Below are positions 15,603 to 24,009 of a DNA stretch of 64,000 bases, in pieces (the first letter of the stretch is position 1; the number at the start of each line of letters is the position of its first letter). The notes under the pieces are model-generated. The model did not search any database, was not told the DNA's origin, and saw only the letters and a list, made by a program, of their open reading frames with translations. Source of the stretch: Actinomycetes bacterium (lineage in GTDB: Bacteria > Actinomycetota > Actinomycetes > Mycobacteriales > Mycobacteriaceae); the NCBI GenBank assembly GCA_023404955.1, contig JAEXZY010000111.1:39439-103438 (forward strand). Reading direction: 5' to 3'. A program made the translations under genes and the position numbers.

Positions 15603-17164
15603 CCCTGCAGCGGCGCGATCCTGGCGGACACCGAGCGCGGCAAACCCACGGACAGGTCCTTGAGGGTGTTGCGTTGCACCTTGCCATTGGCGTTCAACGG
15701 CAAGGGGCGGTCCCAGTACACGATCTCCTCGGGCAGCTTGTACTTCGGCAAGCCGGCCGCGGTCAGCGCATCGACGATGTCAGACAACGAAAGCTGGGTG
15801 TCTGCGTCGAGGACTAGCGCTACAGCCAGGCGTTCCCCCGTCGTCGCGTCGGCCATCGGGAACGCCGCGCATTCGCGCACACCCTGCACCCGCGAGACAG
15901 CCTCGTCGATCTCCGCCGCAGGGATCTTGAGACCGTTGCGGATCACGATGTCCTTCAAGCGACCGACGATGCGGACCCGGCCGTCCACCACGTCGGCGAC
16001 GTCCCCGGTGCGAAACCAGTCGCCGTCGAATGCCACAGCGTCGTCGTCGGCATCGGTGTAGCCCAGAAAGGCGTGCGGTCCGGTGATGCAACATTCGGTC
16101 GAGTCCGCCGACGACCCGACCCGCACGTCGACGTCGGCGAGTGGCGCACCGTCGTCGGCGTGCCGCAGCTCCGCCGGTTCCTCACGCCTACCCGAGGTAC
16201 TGATCGGTACTTCCGATGATCCGTAGGCGCGCATGACCACGATGCCGAAGTCGTTCTCCACCCGTTCGACGATGCGTCGGTCCAGTGCTGTGCCGCCGAG
16301 GTACACCGCGCGTAGTGGAACGCTGCGCTGCCGACGGCTGACTTCGTCGAGAAGGCGGTCGAGAAGGCGGTCCGGTCCGCCGTACCAGGTGGCGCCGGTG
16401 GCGAGGAGCAGATCTGCGGTGCCGACGGGACTCCACGCATCTTCGAGCACTACCGGGATGTCCAACAGCGGCGCGATGTAGGCGGCCTGCAGCACGCCGG
16501 TCACCGAGGCCAGCGGGCTGATCAGGAAGATGCGATCGGAGAGGCCCAACCCCGATGCGTCGATGTAATTGCGGGACGCCTTGATCAACGTGCTGTGCGA
16601 ATGGATCACACCTTTTGGCCGCGACGTCGTGCCCGAGGTGTAGAGGACCAGCGACGGCTGGTCAGCCGCGCGAACGGGCGGCGCGACGTCATGCCCACCG
16701 GCAGTGGGCGTGGTAAACCAACGGCACGCGTCGGTCAGGTCTGACTCAGGCGCCGACCAGCCTGGTGCAATGCCATGCAAAGCACCGGTTCTCGCCACGA
16801 TGTCGGCGATGCCCGCTGCACCTGTATTGCGCGCCACGAGCAACGTGACGGCCTCAACGCGGGCGGCCGCATACACAGCGATCACCGAGTCGACGTCGTT
16901 GCCCGCCACCACGATGAGGGGTTCACCACTGCTGACGCCTGCAGCCGTGATCGCGCGCGCCCACCGATCGACCTCGGCGTCCAGCTCGCCGTAGGTCAGC
17001 GACCTGTCGCGCTGCACCAGCGCCATCGAATCCGGCCGCCGACGAGCAGCGTCGCGAAGCAGGTCGACCGGCTCGGCCGACCAGAAACCCGCCGCCCGGT
17101 ACCTGTCACGCGACGACTCGGCTCGGCGCTGCGCGTGGTCGAGCAGTCCCCTCGTGCTCGTCAT
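15599..17164 (-). CDS. acyl-CoA synthetase (AMP-forming, FadD-type)
   Basis: ANL-superfamily ligase of 521 aa that adenylates a carboxylic acid and transfers it to CoA. P-loop-like motif YTSGTTSRPKG at 175-185, the YGSSEVP adenine segment, the WFRTGD hinge region and the catalytic C-terminal lysine at about K495 (NANGKVQR). ATG 17164 is preferred; 22 more in-frame residues upstream would run through the promoter gap. One of four such ligases here (also 24006, 27239, 61237). Divergent from an SDR gene. Confidence 0.93.
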   Translation of the reverse strand: MTSTRGLLDHAQRRAESSRDRYRAAGFWSAEPVDLLRDAARRRPDSMALVQRDRSLTYGELDAEVDRWARAITAAGVSSGEPLIVVAGNDVDSVIAVYAAARVEAVTLLVARNTGAAGIADIVARTGALHGIAPGWSAPESDLTDACRWFTTPTAGGHDVAPPVRAADQPSLVLYTSGTTSRPKGVIHSHSTLIKASRNYIDASGLGLSDRIFLISPLASVTGVLQAAYIAPLLDIPVVLEDAWSPVGTADLLLATGATWYGGPDRLLDRLLDEVSRRQRSVPLRAVYLGGTALDRRIVERVENDFGIVVMRAYGSSEVPISTSGRREEPAELRHADDGAPLADVDVRVGSSADSTECCITGPHAFLGYTDADDDAVAFDGDWFRTGDVADVVDGRVRIVGRLKDIVIRNGLKIPAAEIDEAVSRVQGVRECAAFPMADATTGERLAVALVLDADTQLSLSDIVDALTAAGLPKYKLPEEIVYWDRPLPLNANGKVQRNTLKDLSVGLPRSVSARIAPLQG

Positions 17165-17175
17165 CGTGACCTCAC

Positions 17176-17216
17176 ATGCAAATGCATCTTCTCTTCGGCG
17201 TAAATGTAACCTCTCA
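17176..17216. promoter_or_regulatory. CoA synthetase/SDR divergent promoter region
   Basis: ATGCA-AA-TGCAT (17176-17187) is a perfect palindrome close to the synthetase start. CGTAAATGTAACCTCTCA (17199-17216) matches 8 of 12 positions of the shared motif and abuts the SDR start at 17220. The gap is only 55 bases, so both promoters must overlap these elements. Confidence 0.4.
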
Positions 17217-17219
17217 TCC

Positions 17220-18095
17220 ATGTCATACATGACCTTCGACGATCAGGTGGCCATCGTGACCGGGGCCGGTAACGGGCTCGGACGCTGCCATGCCCTTGAA
17301 CTCGCTCGCCGCGGAGCCCGTGTCGTCGTCAACGACCTGGGCAGCGCCGTCGACGGGAGCGGAGCCTCCACCTCCGCAGCCCAGGCCGTCGTCGACGAGA
17401 TCACCGCAACCGGGGGTACCGCGATCGCCAACGGAGACTCCGTTGCAACGCCTGAAGGCGGGGCCGCCATCGCGGCGGCAGCATGTGAGGCCTTCGGCCG
17501 GATCGACATCCTGGTCAACAACGCGGGTATCCTCCGCGACGCCGCGTTCAAGAACATGACGCCCGAGCAGGTGGACGCGGTCATCGCCGTGCACCTCAGC
17601 GGCGCCTTCAACGTCACACGGGCCGTATGGCCGGTGATGCGAGAACAGAACTACGGGCGCATCATCCAGACGACCTCCGGGACAGGCCTTTTCGGAAACT
17701 TCGGACAAGCCAACTACGGCGCGGCCAAAATGGGACTGGTCGGCATGATGCACGTGCTGTCGATCGAGGGCGCCCGAAACGGCATCGCGGTGAATGCGAT
17801 CGCACCGATCGCGCGTACGCGGATGACCGAGGACATCATGGGCGATGCAGGAGCCGCCATGGACCCTGAGCTGGTCACCCCGGTCGTCGTGTATCTCGCC
17901 CACCGCGATTGCGACCGCACCGCGCACATCTACTCCGTCGGCGCGGGCAAGGTGTCGCGGGTGTTCATCGGGGTCAGTCGCGGCATCGAGGACACACAGC
18001 TGAGCGCGGAATCCATTGCGGCGGCGATAGACGACATCGACGACACCTCGTCGTTCACCATCCGCGGCGGCCCCGCCAACCCGGCCAGCGCCTGA
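17220..18095 (+). CDS. SDR dehydrogenase, MFE-2-type 3-hydroxyacyl-CoA dehydrogenase-like
   Basis: Short-chain dehydrogenase of 291 aa. TGAGNGLG at 14-21, NNAG at 100-103, catalytic S153, Y166, K170. The segment GRIDILVNNAGILRDAAFKNMT is broken here as GRIDILVNNAG plus ILRDAAFKNM, the signature style of the peroxisomal multifunctional enzyme type 2 and 17-beta-HSD4 dehydrogenase domain, which oxidises (3R)-hydroxyacyl-CoA. Start ATG 17220; an ATG three codons later is possible. The leader is very short, so leaderless translation is likely. Confidence 0.9.
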   Translation: MSYMTFDDQVAIVTGAGNGLGRCHALELARRGARVVVNDLGSAVDGSGASTSAAQAVVDEITATGGTAIANGDSVATPEGGAAIAAAACEAFGRIDILVNNAGILRDAAFKNMTPEQVDAVIAVHLSGAFNVTRAVWPVMREQNYGRIIQTTSGTGLFGNFGQANYGAAKMGLVGMMHVLSIEGARNGIAVNAIAPIARTRMTEDIMGDAGAAMDPELVTPVVVYLAHRDCDRTAHIYSVGAGKVSRVFIGVSRGIEDTQLSAESIAAAIDDIDDTSSFTIRGGPANPASA

Positions 18096-18104
18096 ACGTC
18101 GCCG

Positions 18105-18920
18105 TCAGCGCCCGTGGAATCGTGCCGGCCGGCGTTCGGCGAATGCGCGCAGACCCTCGGCGAGGTCGGCGGTGTTCGAGACGACCTCGGCTGCCCAGGC
18201 TTCCTGTTCGAAGGCCCGTGCGCGATCGGACTCCGAGGACACCGATAGCAGCCGTTTGGTGAGGGCGAGCATCACCGACGGGCCAGACGCCAAGCGGCGC
18301 GCGAAGTCCGCGGCCACAGCGTCGACTTCGTCCGCCGTCGTCACCCTGTTGACCAGTCCCCATTCCAGGCAGCGAGCCGCATCCACCGCCTCGCCCATCA
18401 TGAGAATCTCAGTCGCGCGCCGCAACCCGACGATGCGCGTCAACAGGTGGATGGCTCCCGAGTCGGGCAGGATGCCGCGATCGACGAAGGCTTCCTTGAT
18501 CGTCGATCCTTCGGACATCACCACGAGATCGCAGGCCAGCACCAGGCTCGCACCTGCACCGACCGCGGTTCCTTTCACGGCTGCCACCACCGGCTTGTCA
18601 CAATCCAGCACGGCGGCGGTCAGCCGCTGCCACCCCCGCTGCAGCAGCCGCGCGACGTCACCGGGTCGCTTCTGAGCCACCGTCGGCGTCGATTCCGGCC
18701 GTGCAGCGAGCCCGGCCCCGGCGCAGAAGTGCCTCTCCCCCGCCGAACTCAGCATCACCGCCCGCACCTGCGGGTCGTCGGCCGCCGCCTGGAACGCGTC
18801 AGCGAGAGCATCACGAGCGCTGGGAGACAGGGAATTTCCGACCGCAGCTCGGTCGATGTGCAGATAACCCACACCGTCCTCGCCCACGCGAGCGCGGATA
18901 CCGGGGTCCTCGTCCGCCAT
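18105..18920 (-). CDS. enoyl-CoA hydratase/isomerase family protein
   Basis: Crotonase-fold protein of 271 aa. Oxyanion elements: ERHFCAGAGLAARP and the AVKGTAVGAGASLVLACDLV block. The active-site loop reads FVDRGILPDSGAIHLLTRIVG; an aspartate in PDSG is typical of PaaG-like enoyl-CoA isomerases rather than two-glutamate hydratases, so double-bond migration is a reasonable guess. Single minus-strand gene divergent from the operon at 19022; a half of the shared operator lies between. Confidence 0.9.
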   Translation of the reverse strand: MADEDPGIRARVGEDGVGYLHIDRAAVGNSLSPSARDALADAFQAAADDPQVRAVMLSSAGERHFCAGAGLAARPESTPTVAQKRPGDVARLLQRGWQRLTAAVLDCDKPVVAAVKGTAVGAGASLVLACDLVVMSEGSTIKEAFVDRGILPDSGAIHLLTRIVGLRRATEILMMGEAVDAARCLEWGLVNRVTTADEVDAVAADFARRLASGPSVMLALTKRLLSVSSESDRARAFEQEAWAAEVVSNTADLAEGLRAFAERRPARFHGR

Positions 18921-18944
18921 GCCACCACACCTTCCAGCACACTG

Positions 18945-18962
18945 CCGTTAACTTCATTCTCA
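18945..18962. promoter_or_regulatory. operator-like half-site, ECH / six-gene operon gap
   Basis: CCGTTAACTTCATTCTCA has one perfect arm of the shared motif (TTCTCA, 18957-18962) and a poor second arm (7 of 12 overall). It sits 25 bases upstream of the minus-strand ECH start and about 60 bases from the plus-strand operon. Confidence 0.3.
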
Positions 18963-19021
18963 TATTTCGGGTATGTTCATTTCCACTGCCTGGACAGCGT
19001 GCCATACGAGGAGGTTGCGGG

Positions 19022-20311
19022 ATGGTAGATGCTCCGTCGGCCGCCACGATTTCGACGCCGCCCCCAACGACCGGACAGATCACCGACGAGGGACTTGCTC
19101 GTCTGCGGGCCACCGTCGGCATCGCCGTGCCCCACACCCAGCCGCCCCACTACGTCCGGCCCAACGAGGACGCCTTTCGACACGTCGCGGAGAGCTACGG
19201 CGACGCCAACCCGCTGTGGGGCGATCCGACCTACGCGGCAACGACGGTCTGGGGCGAGTGCCTGGCTCCTCCCGCGCTCGTCGGCGGGGACACCCTGATC
19301 GGTGAGGACGAGGTCACCTCGCTCTCGGAAGCCGACCGCGCACTGACCAAGGGTGACCCCCTACGGGGCGTGCACGCCTTCTACGCGTCCTCGTCACGAG
19401 AGTGGTGGGCTCCGCTACGGGCCAACCGCCGAGTCTTCCGGCGCAACGCCCACGTCGCCGCGTTGGACAAGAGCAGCGATTTCGCCGGCCGGGCCATCCA
19501 CGAATGGACGGCGCAGGTGTTCCGGGACGACGAGGGTGTGCTGCTCGGCGGCCAGTACCGCAACATGATCCGCACCGAACGCACGAAGGCGCGAGGCCGC
19601 AAGAAGTACGACGCGGTGCAGTTGAAGACGTGGTCGCAAGAGGAGATCGACGAGATCGACGAGCGCTATGCCGCCGAGCAGCCGCGTGGCGCCGAGCCGC
19701 GTTGGTGGGAGGACGTCGCCGAGGGCGACACGGTGGGCCCGCTGACGAAAGGACCGCTGACCGTCACCGACATGGTCTGCTGGCATGTCGGGATGGGAAT
19801 GGGGATGTACGGCGTGCGTCCATTGCGGCTGGCGTGGCGCAACCGTCAGCGGATCCCACGGTTCTACAGCCTCAATGACGCAGGGGTCCCCGATGTGCAG
19901 CAGCGGGTGCACTGGGAACCGGACGCCGCGCGAAACGCGGGGAATCCGACCACGTTCGACTACGGCCGGATGCGCGAGACATGGCTCATCCACCTGTGCA
20001 CCGACTGGATGGGTGACGACGCGTGGTTGTGGAAGCTCGACTGCGAGTTCCGGTTGTTCAATTACGTCGGCGACCTACACACCATCACCGGCACCGTGGT
20101 CGAGAAGTACCTGGCCGAGGGCGACCGGCCGGCAGTCGACCTGGAGCTCGCGGCGACGAGCCACCGCGGGGAGATCACCGCGCCGGGACGGGCGACCATC
20201 CTGCTGCCCAGCCGTGAGCACGGTCCGGTGCGGTTGCCCGATCCGCCCGGCGGAGCGCAGGATCTGCCCGAGGTGCTGACCGCCGTGGCGGCACGCTTCG
20301 CGCAACGATGA
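19022..20311 (+). CDS. double-hotdog MaoC/FAS1-like dehydratase-domain protein
   Basis: A 429-aa protein with two hotdog regions. The N-terminal half (about 30-210) has HYVRPNEDAFRHVAESYGDAN and GRAIHEWTAQVFRDD; the C-terminal half (about 230-425) starts RWWEDVAEGDTVGPLTKGPL, a MaoC-type entry. It may hydrate an enoyl-CoA or act as a thioesterase; the canonical D-x4-H pair is not clear. ATG 19022 has an excellent GAGGAGG seven bases upstream (19008-19014); the longer frame to 18701 is antisense to the ECH. First gene of a six-gene operon in which every junction overlaps. Confidence 0.82.
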   Translation: MVDAPSAATISTPPPTTGQITDEGLARLRATVGIAVPHTQPPHYVRPNEDAFRHVAESYGDANPLWGDPTYAATTVWGECLAPPALVGGDTLIGEDEVTSLSEADRALTKGDPLRGVHAFYASSSREWWAPLRANRRVFRRNAHVAALDKSSDFAGRAIHEWTAQVFRDDEGVLLGGQYRNMIRTERTKARGRKKYDAVQLKTWSQEEIDEIDERYAAEQPRGAEPRWWEDVAEGDTVGPLTKGPLTVTDMVCWHVGMGMGMYGVRPLRLAWRNRQRIPRFYSLNDAGVPDVQQRVHWEPDAARNAGNPTTFDYGRMRETWLIHLCTDWMGDDAWLWKLDCEFRLFNYVGDLHTITGTVVEKYLAEGDRPAVDLELAATSHRGEITAPGRATILLPSREHGPVRLPDPPGGAQDLPEVLTAVAARFAQR

Positions 20312-21123
20312 GAACTGCTGTGTACGATAGTGTTCCGGGACTACGAGCCTCGCATCAGGGATCGGTTCTCACGCTCACCCTCGACCGGGTCGACCGTCGT
20401 AACGCCGTGGACGATGTGATGCTCGACGCGATGATCGACCACGTCGCGGCGGCAGGAACCGACGAAGCGGTGCGGGTGATCCGGCTCGACGCGGCCGGGC
20501 CGGACTTCTGCGCCGGAGCCGATCTCATCGCCCGCAACGCCGCGACCGACCGGAAACCGCGGGTGGGCAGCACGCAGCGGAGATTGCCGCACAAAGCCAA
20601 CCGCCTCATCCCGCTGCTCACGGAGACGCAGGTGCCCATCGTGGCCGTGGTGAGAGGCTGGGCCGCGGGGCTCGGCTTCCACCTCGCTGTGGCGGCCGAC
20701 TTCTGTGTGGCCGCCGACACCGCCCGGTTCTGGGAGCCCTTCATGGCCCGCGGATTCACTCCCGACAGCGGCGGCACATGGCTGTTGCCCCGGGTTCTGG
20801 GACTGGTGCGCAGCCGCAAACTCCTGATGCTCGGTGACGAGATCTCCGGCGCAACCGCCGCGCAGTGGGACCTGATCCACCAGGCCTGCAGCGACAATCA
20901 GCTCGATCACGTCGCCGACGAGCTCGTCGGCCGCCTCGCCGCGGCTCCGACCGTGGCGCTGGGTCTGACCAAGTGGCTGCTGCACACCGGCAATGGTCTC
21001 GACCTCGACCGTCAGCTGCACAACGAAGCAATGGGTCTCGAATTGTCCAGTCGCAGCAAGGATTTCCGCGAGGGTCTGGCGGCCTTCAAAGCCAAACGAG
21101 ATGCGGAGTTCACCGGACGATGA
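20308..21123 (+). CDS. enoyl-CoA hydratase/isomerase family protein (PDSG type)
   Basis: Crotonase-fold protein of 271 aa. Oxyanion segments: PDFCAGADLIARN and AVVRGWAAGLGFHLAVAADF. The loop MARGFTPDSGGTWLLPRVLG carries the Asp-Ser-Gly of PaaG-like isomerases. Second gene of the overlapping operon (four-base overlaps on both sides), next to a FadE, so it may act on the FadE product. Related in loop type to the ECH at 18105. Confidence 0.9.
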   Translation: MRTAVYDSVPGLRASHQGSVLTLTLDRVDRRNAVDDVMLDAMIDHVAAAGTDEAVRVIRLDAAGPDFCAGADLIARNAATDRKPRVGSTQRRLPHKANRLIPLLTETQVPIVAVVRGWAAGLGFHLAVAADFCVAADTARFWEPFMARGFTPDSGGTWLLPRVLGLVRSRKLLMLGDEISGATAAQWDLIHQACSDNQLDHVADELVGRLAAAPTVALGLTKWLLHTGNGLDLDRQLHNEAMGLELSSRSKDFREGLAAFKAKRDAEFTGR

Positions 21124-22379
21124 CACGGCTGGCGATCACCCCGACGAGCACCGCAGACGAGGCGCGCGCCGCCGTGCGCGAGTGGGTCGCGGTGACCGTG
21201 CCCGACGGCTGGCGCGCGGCAGCAGAACGCGGCCCCGCGGCGTTGCGGGCGGTGCGCTCTCCCGCCGACTATGCGACGTGGTACCCGGCGTTCGCCGAGT
21301 CGGGTCTGGTGGTACCGACATGGCAGCCCGAACACGGCGGACTCGGTGTGAATGCCGATGTCGCCCGGGCGATCGACACGGAATTGGCCCCGTTGCGCCT
21401 GACACGCCTCAATCCGCTGGGCCTCAACAACGCCGCCGCAGCGCTGTTCAGCCACGGCACCGAGGAGCAGCGGCGTCGCTTCCTGCCGCCCATCGTCCGC
21501 AACGAAGAGAAATGGTGCCAGCTGTTCAGCGAGCCGGGCGCCGGATCGGACCTCGCATCGCTGTCGACTCGCGCCGTCCGCGACGGATCGGGCGACGACG
21601 CCGACTGGCTGGTCACCGGCCAGAAGGTGTGGTCGACGTGGGCCGACGAAGCCGACTTCGCGATCCTGCTGGCCCGCACCGACCCGGATCGCCCCAAACA
21701 TCAGGGGATCACCTATTTCCTGCTCGATCTTCGGCAAGACGGGGTGCAGGTACGTCCGCTCCGTCAGATCACCGGCGAGTCCGAGTTCAACGAAGTGTTC
21801 CTCGACCACGCACGCATCCCCGACTCCCAGCGGGTCGGCGAGCTCAACGATGGCTGGCGGGTCAGCGCATCGACGCTGTCGAGCGAACGCCAGATGGTGT
21901 CCGGATCAGGGTCCGGCGGAATGGGCCGCCTCGGCGGATCGAGCGCCGACCGGCTGATCGGCCTGGCCAAGGAGAAAGGCACGTGGGCCGACCCCGTGAT
22001 CCGGAGCAGGATCATGCACGTCTGGGCCCAAGAGCAGATCCGCGGCTGGACGAACGCTCGGGTGCGGGCCGCCCTCTCCGCCGGCCAGTCACCAGGGGCG
22101 GCGTCGTCGATCGGCAAGGTGCACCAGGCGACCCTGAACCAGCAGATACAGAACCTCATGGTCGACATCCTCGGCACCGAGTCGCTGGCCTGGGCCCCGA
22201 CCGACGATCCCGACGCTTTGCCGCGGGAGGTTCGCGGCATGCTGCGCAGCCTGGCCAACGGAACCGAGGGCGGCACCACCGACATCAACAAGAACATCTT
22301 GGGTGAACGCGTGCTCGGTCTGCCCCGCGAGCCCGATCCGTGGAAAGGCAAGCCCTGGAGGGACATCCCGAGATCATGA
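21120..22379 (+). CDS. acyl-CoA dehydrogenase, full length
   Basis: FadE-type flavoenzyme of 419 aa. FAD and substrate segment WCQLFSEPGAGSDLASL; beta-domain WLVTGQKVWSTWADEADFAI; C-terminal GTTDINKNILGERVLGLPR. The MVSGSGSGGMGRLGG stretch mid-protein is a glycine/serine-rich linker. It has no truncated partner next to it, unlike the other FadE sets, so it may be homomeric. ATG 21120 overlaps the preceding stop (ATGA). Confidence 0.93.
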   Translation: MTRLAITPTSTADEARAAVREWVAVTVPDGWRAAAERGPAALRAVRSPADYATWYPAFAESGLVVPTWQPEHGGLGVNADVARAIDTELAPLRLTRLNPLGLNNAAAALFSHGTEEQRRRFLPPIVRNEEKWCQLFSEPGAGSDLASLSTRAVRDGSGDDADWLVTGQKVWSTWADEADFAILLARTDPDRPKHQGITYFLLDLRQDGVQVRPLRQITGESEFNEVFLDHARIPDSQRVGELNDGWRVSASTLSSERQMVSGSGSGGMGRLGGSSADRLIGLAKEKGTWADPVIRSRIMHVWAQEQIRGWTNARVRAALSAGQSPGAASSIGKVHQATLNQQIQNLMVDILGTESLAWAPTDDPDALPREVRGMLRSLANGTEGGTTDINKNILGERVLGLPREPDPWKGKPWRDIPRS

Positions 22380-23194
22380 CGTCCTACGAACGGCTCGAGG
22401 TGACGCGATCCGGTGGAGTGGCCTGGCTCGTGTTGAACCGGCCCGAATCCGGAAACGCGTTCGACGCAGCGATGCTCGACGAACTGGAGCGCGCGTGGAC
22501 TGAGCTCGATGCCGACCCCGAGGTCCGCGTCATCGTCACCGCCGCCAACGGCAAAGCGTTCTGCACCGGTATGGACGTCGTCCAGGTCGCGCGCGACAAA
22601 GACGCCATGCGACTGCACTCCCGCAGGACGCGAGATGCGGAGTTGCGGATCTCATCATGGCACTGCGGGGTGTGGAAGCCGGTGATCGCGGCGGTCAACG
22701 GGGTGTGCGCCGGGGGCGGTCTGCACCTGGTCGCCGACGCCGACATCGTGATCGCCTCGGAGGCGGCGTCTTTCGTGGATCCCCACGTCTCGGTCGGGCA
22801 GGCCGTGGCGTACGAGGCGATCACCCTGATCCGCAAGTCACCGATGGAAGCGATCCTGCGCATGGCACTCATGGGTCGAGAGGAACGGATGAACGCACAG
22901 CGGGCTCTCCAGCTCGGAATCGTGTCGCAGGTCGTCGCAGCCGACCAGCTTCGCGCGACCGCGTCGACGTTGGCCTCAGCGATCGCCGCCAACTCCCCCA
23001 CAGCGTTGCGCGCCGCCAAGCAGGCACTGTGGCGCGCGCTCGAGGTCGGTCGCAGCACCGCCTACCGTGAAGCCGCAGCGACGATCGCCGCCATGGCCGA
23101 GCACCCCGACGTCGCCGAGGGATTACGCGCGTCGCGAGAACGGCGGACGCCGGTGTGGCAGCAGCTCGAGACCACGAGCGGAGCGGTGTCGTGA
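22376..23194 (+). CDS. crotonase-family protein, first of tandem pair (DPHVS type)
   Basis: Protein of 272 aa with the crotonase fold: KAFCTGMDVV and NGVCAGGGLHLVADADIVIA oxyanion segments. The active-site loop reads FVDPHVSVGQ, with His at the usual glutamate place. The next gene encodes a clear paralogue with the same WHC-x-V-x-KP and NGVCAGGGLH blocks, so the pair arose by tandem duplication. ATG 22376 overlaps the FadE stop by four bases. Confidence 0.9.
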   Translation: MTSYERLEVTRSGGVAWLVLNRPESGNAFDAAMLDELERAWTELDADPEVRVIVTAANGKAFCTGMDVVQVARDKDAMRLHSRRTRDAELRISSWHCGVWKPVIAAVNGVCAGGGLHLVADADIVIASEAASFVDPHVSVGQAVAYEAITLIRKSPMEAILRMALMGREERMNAQRALQLGIVSQVVAADQLRATASTLASAIAANSPTALRAAKQALWRALEVGRSTAYREAAATIAAMAEHPDVAEGLRASRERRTPVWQQLETTSGAVS

Positions 23195-24009
23195 CGGCTG
23201 CCGAGGCGCCCGCCTACCGCCGGCTCATCGTCGAGCGACGAGGACCGGTCGGCTGGCTCATCATGAACCGCCCCGACCAGCTCAACGCCTACGACGCGGT
23301 CATGCGGGAGGAGTTTCCGCGGGCGTGGGCACAGCTCGACGCGGACCCCGAGGTGCGAGTCATCGTTCACACGGGTAACGGACGGGCCTTCCAGGTCGGG
23401 GCCGATGTCGCCGAGCTCGACGGTGACGCCGTCGTCCAGTTCCAGGAGACGATGCGCACGCTGGATCTCAAACTGACCGGCTGGCACTGCAATGTCGGTA
23501 AACCCATCATCACCGCAGTCAACGGGGTGTGCGCCGGCGGAGGGCTGCACTGGGTGGCCGACGGCGACATCGTCATCGCGTCGTCGAACGCCACGTTCGT
23601 CGACCCGCACGTCTCCATCGGCCAAGTGAGCGCACTGGAGACCATTGCGCTGATGCGGAAGATCCCCGCAGAGGCGGTGCTACGGATGGCGCTGCTCGGT
23701 AGCCATGAACGGCTCAGCGCCCACCGCGCCTACGAGCTCGGGATGATCAGTCAGGTCGTCGACCCGCCCGAGTCGCTGCACGAGGTGGCGCAGGCCCTCG
23801 CCGAGAAGATCGCGCTGAACTCACCGGCGGCGATGCGCGCCACCAAGCGGGCGCTCTGGGGCGGCCTCGAACACGGTTTGACCGACGCGTGTCGAGCCGG
23901 GGCCAAGCACCTCACCTCGATGTGGGGGCACCCTGACCAGGACGAGGGTCCGCAAGCTTTCGCCCAGAAGCGAACACCGAAATGGCTTCCCCTGGAGAGT
24001 GATTCGTGA
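23191..24009 (+). CDS. crotonase-family protein, second of tandem pair (DPHVS type)
   Basis: Protein of 272 aa, paralogue of the preceding gene and of identical length. Shared features: LDADPEVRVIV, WHCNVGKP, NGVCAGGGLHWVADGDIVIA and FVDPHVSIGQ. It differs in the first oxyanion segment (RAFQVGADVAELDG: the Cys of the sister is Gln). Loss of the catalytic Glu in both suggests a non-hydratase reaction or a heteromer. GTG 23191 overlaps the previous stop; the CoA synthetase gene overlaps its end. Confidence 0.9.
   Translation: MTAAEAPAYRRLIVERRGPVGWLIMNRPDQLNAYDAVMREEFPRAWAQLDADPEVRVIVHTGNGRAFQVGADVAELDGDAVVQFQETMRTLDLKLTGWHCNVGKPIITAVNGVCAGGGLHWVADGDIVIASSNATFVDPHVSIGQVSALETIALMRKIPAEAVLRMALLGSHERLSAHRAYELGMISQVVDPPESLHEVAQALAEKIALNSPAAMRATKRALWGGLEHGLTDACRAGAKHLTSMWGHPDQDEGPQAFAQKRTPKWLPLESDS

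Noticed and set aside
18092..18108. CTGA/TCAG stem between the converging SDR and ECH genes
   Set aside because: Only four pairs with a nine-base loop; expected from facing stop codons and too weak to call a terminator.
20993..22306. A 437-codon plus-strand frame overlapping the FadE gene
   Set aside because: Arg-rich, low-complexity product in another frame of a well-supported acyl-CoA dehydrogenase; a shadow.
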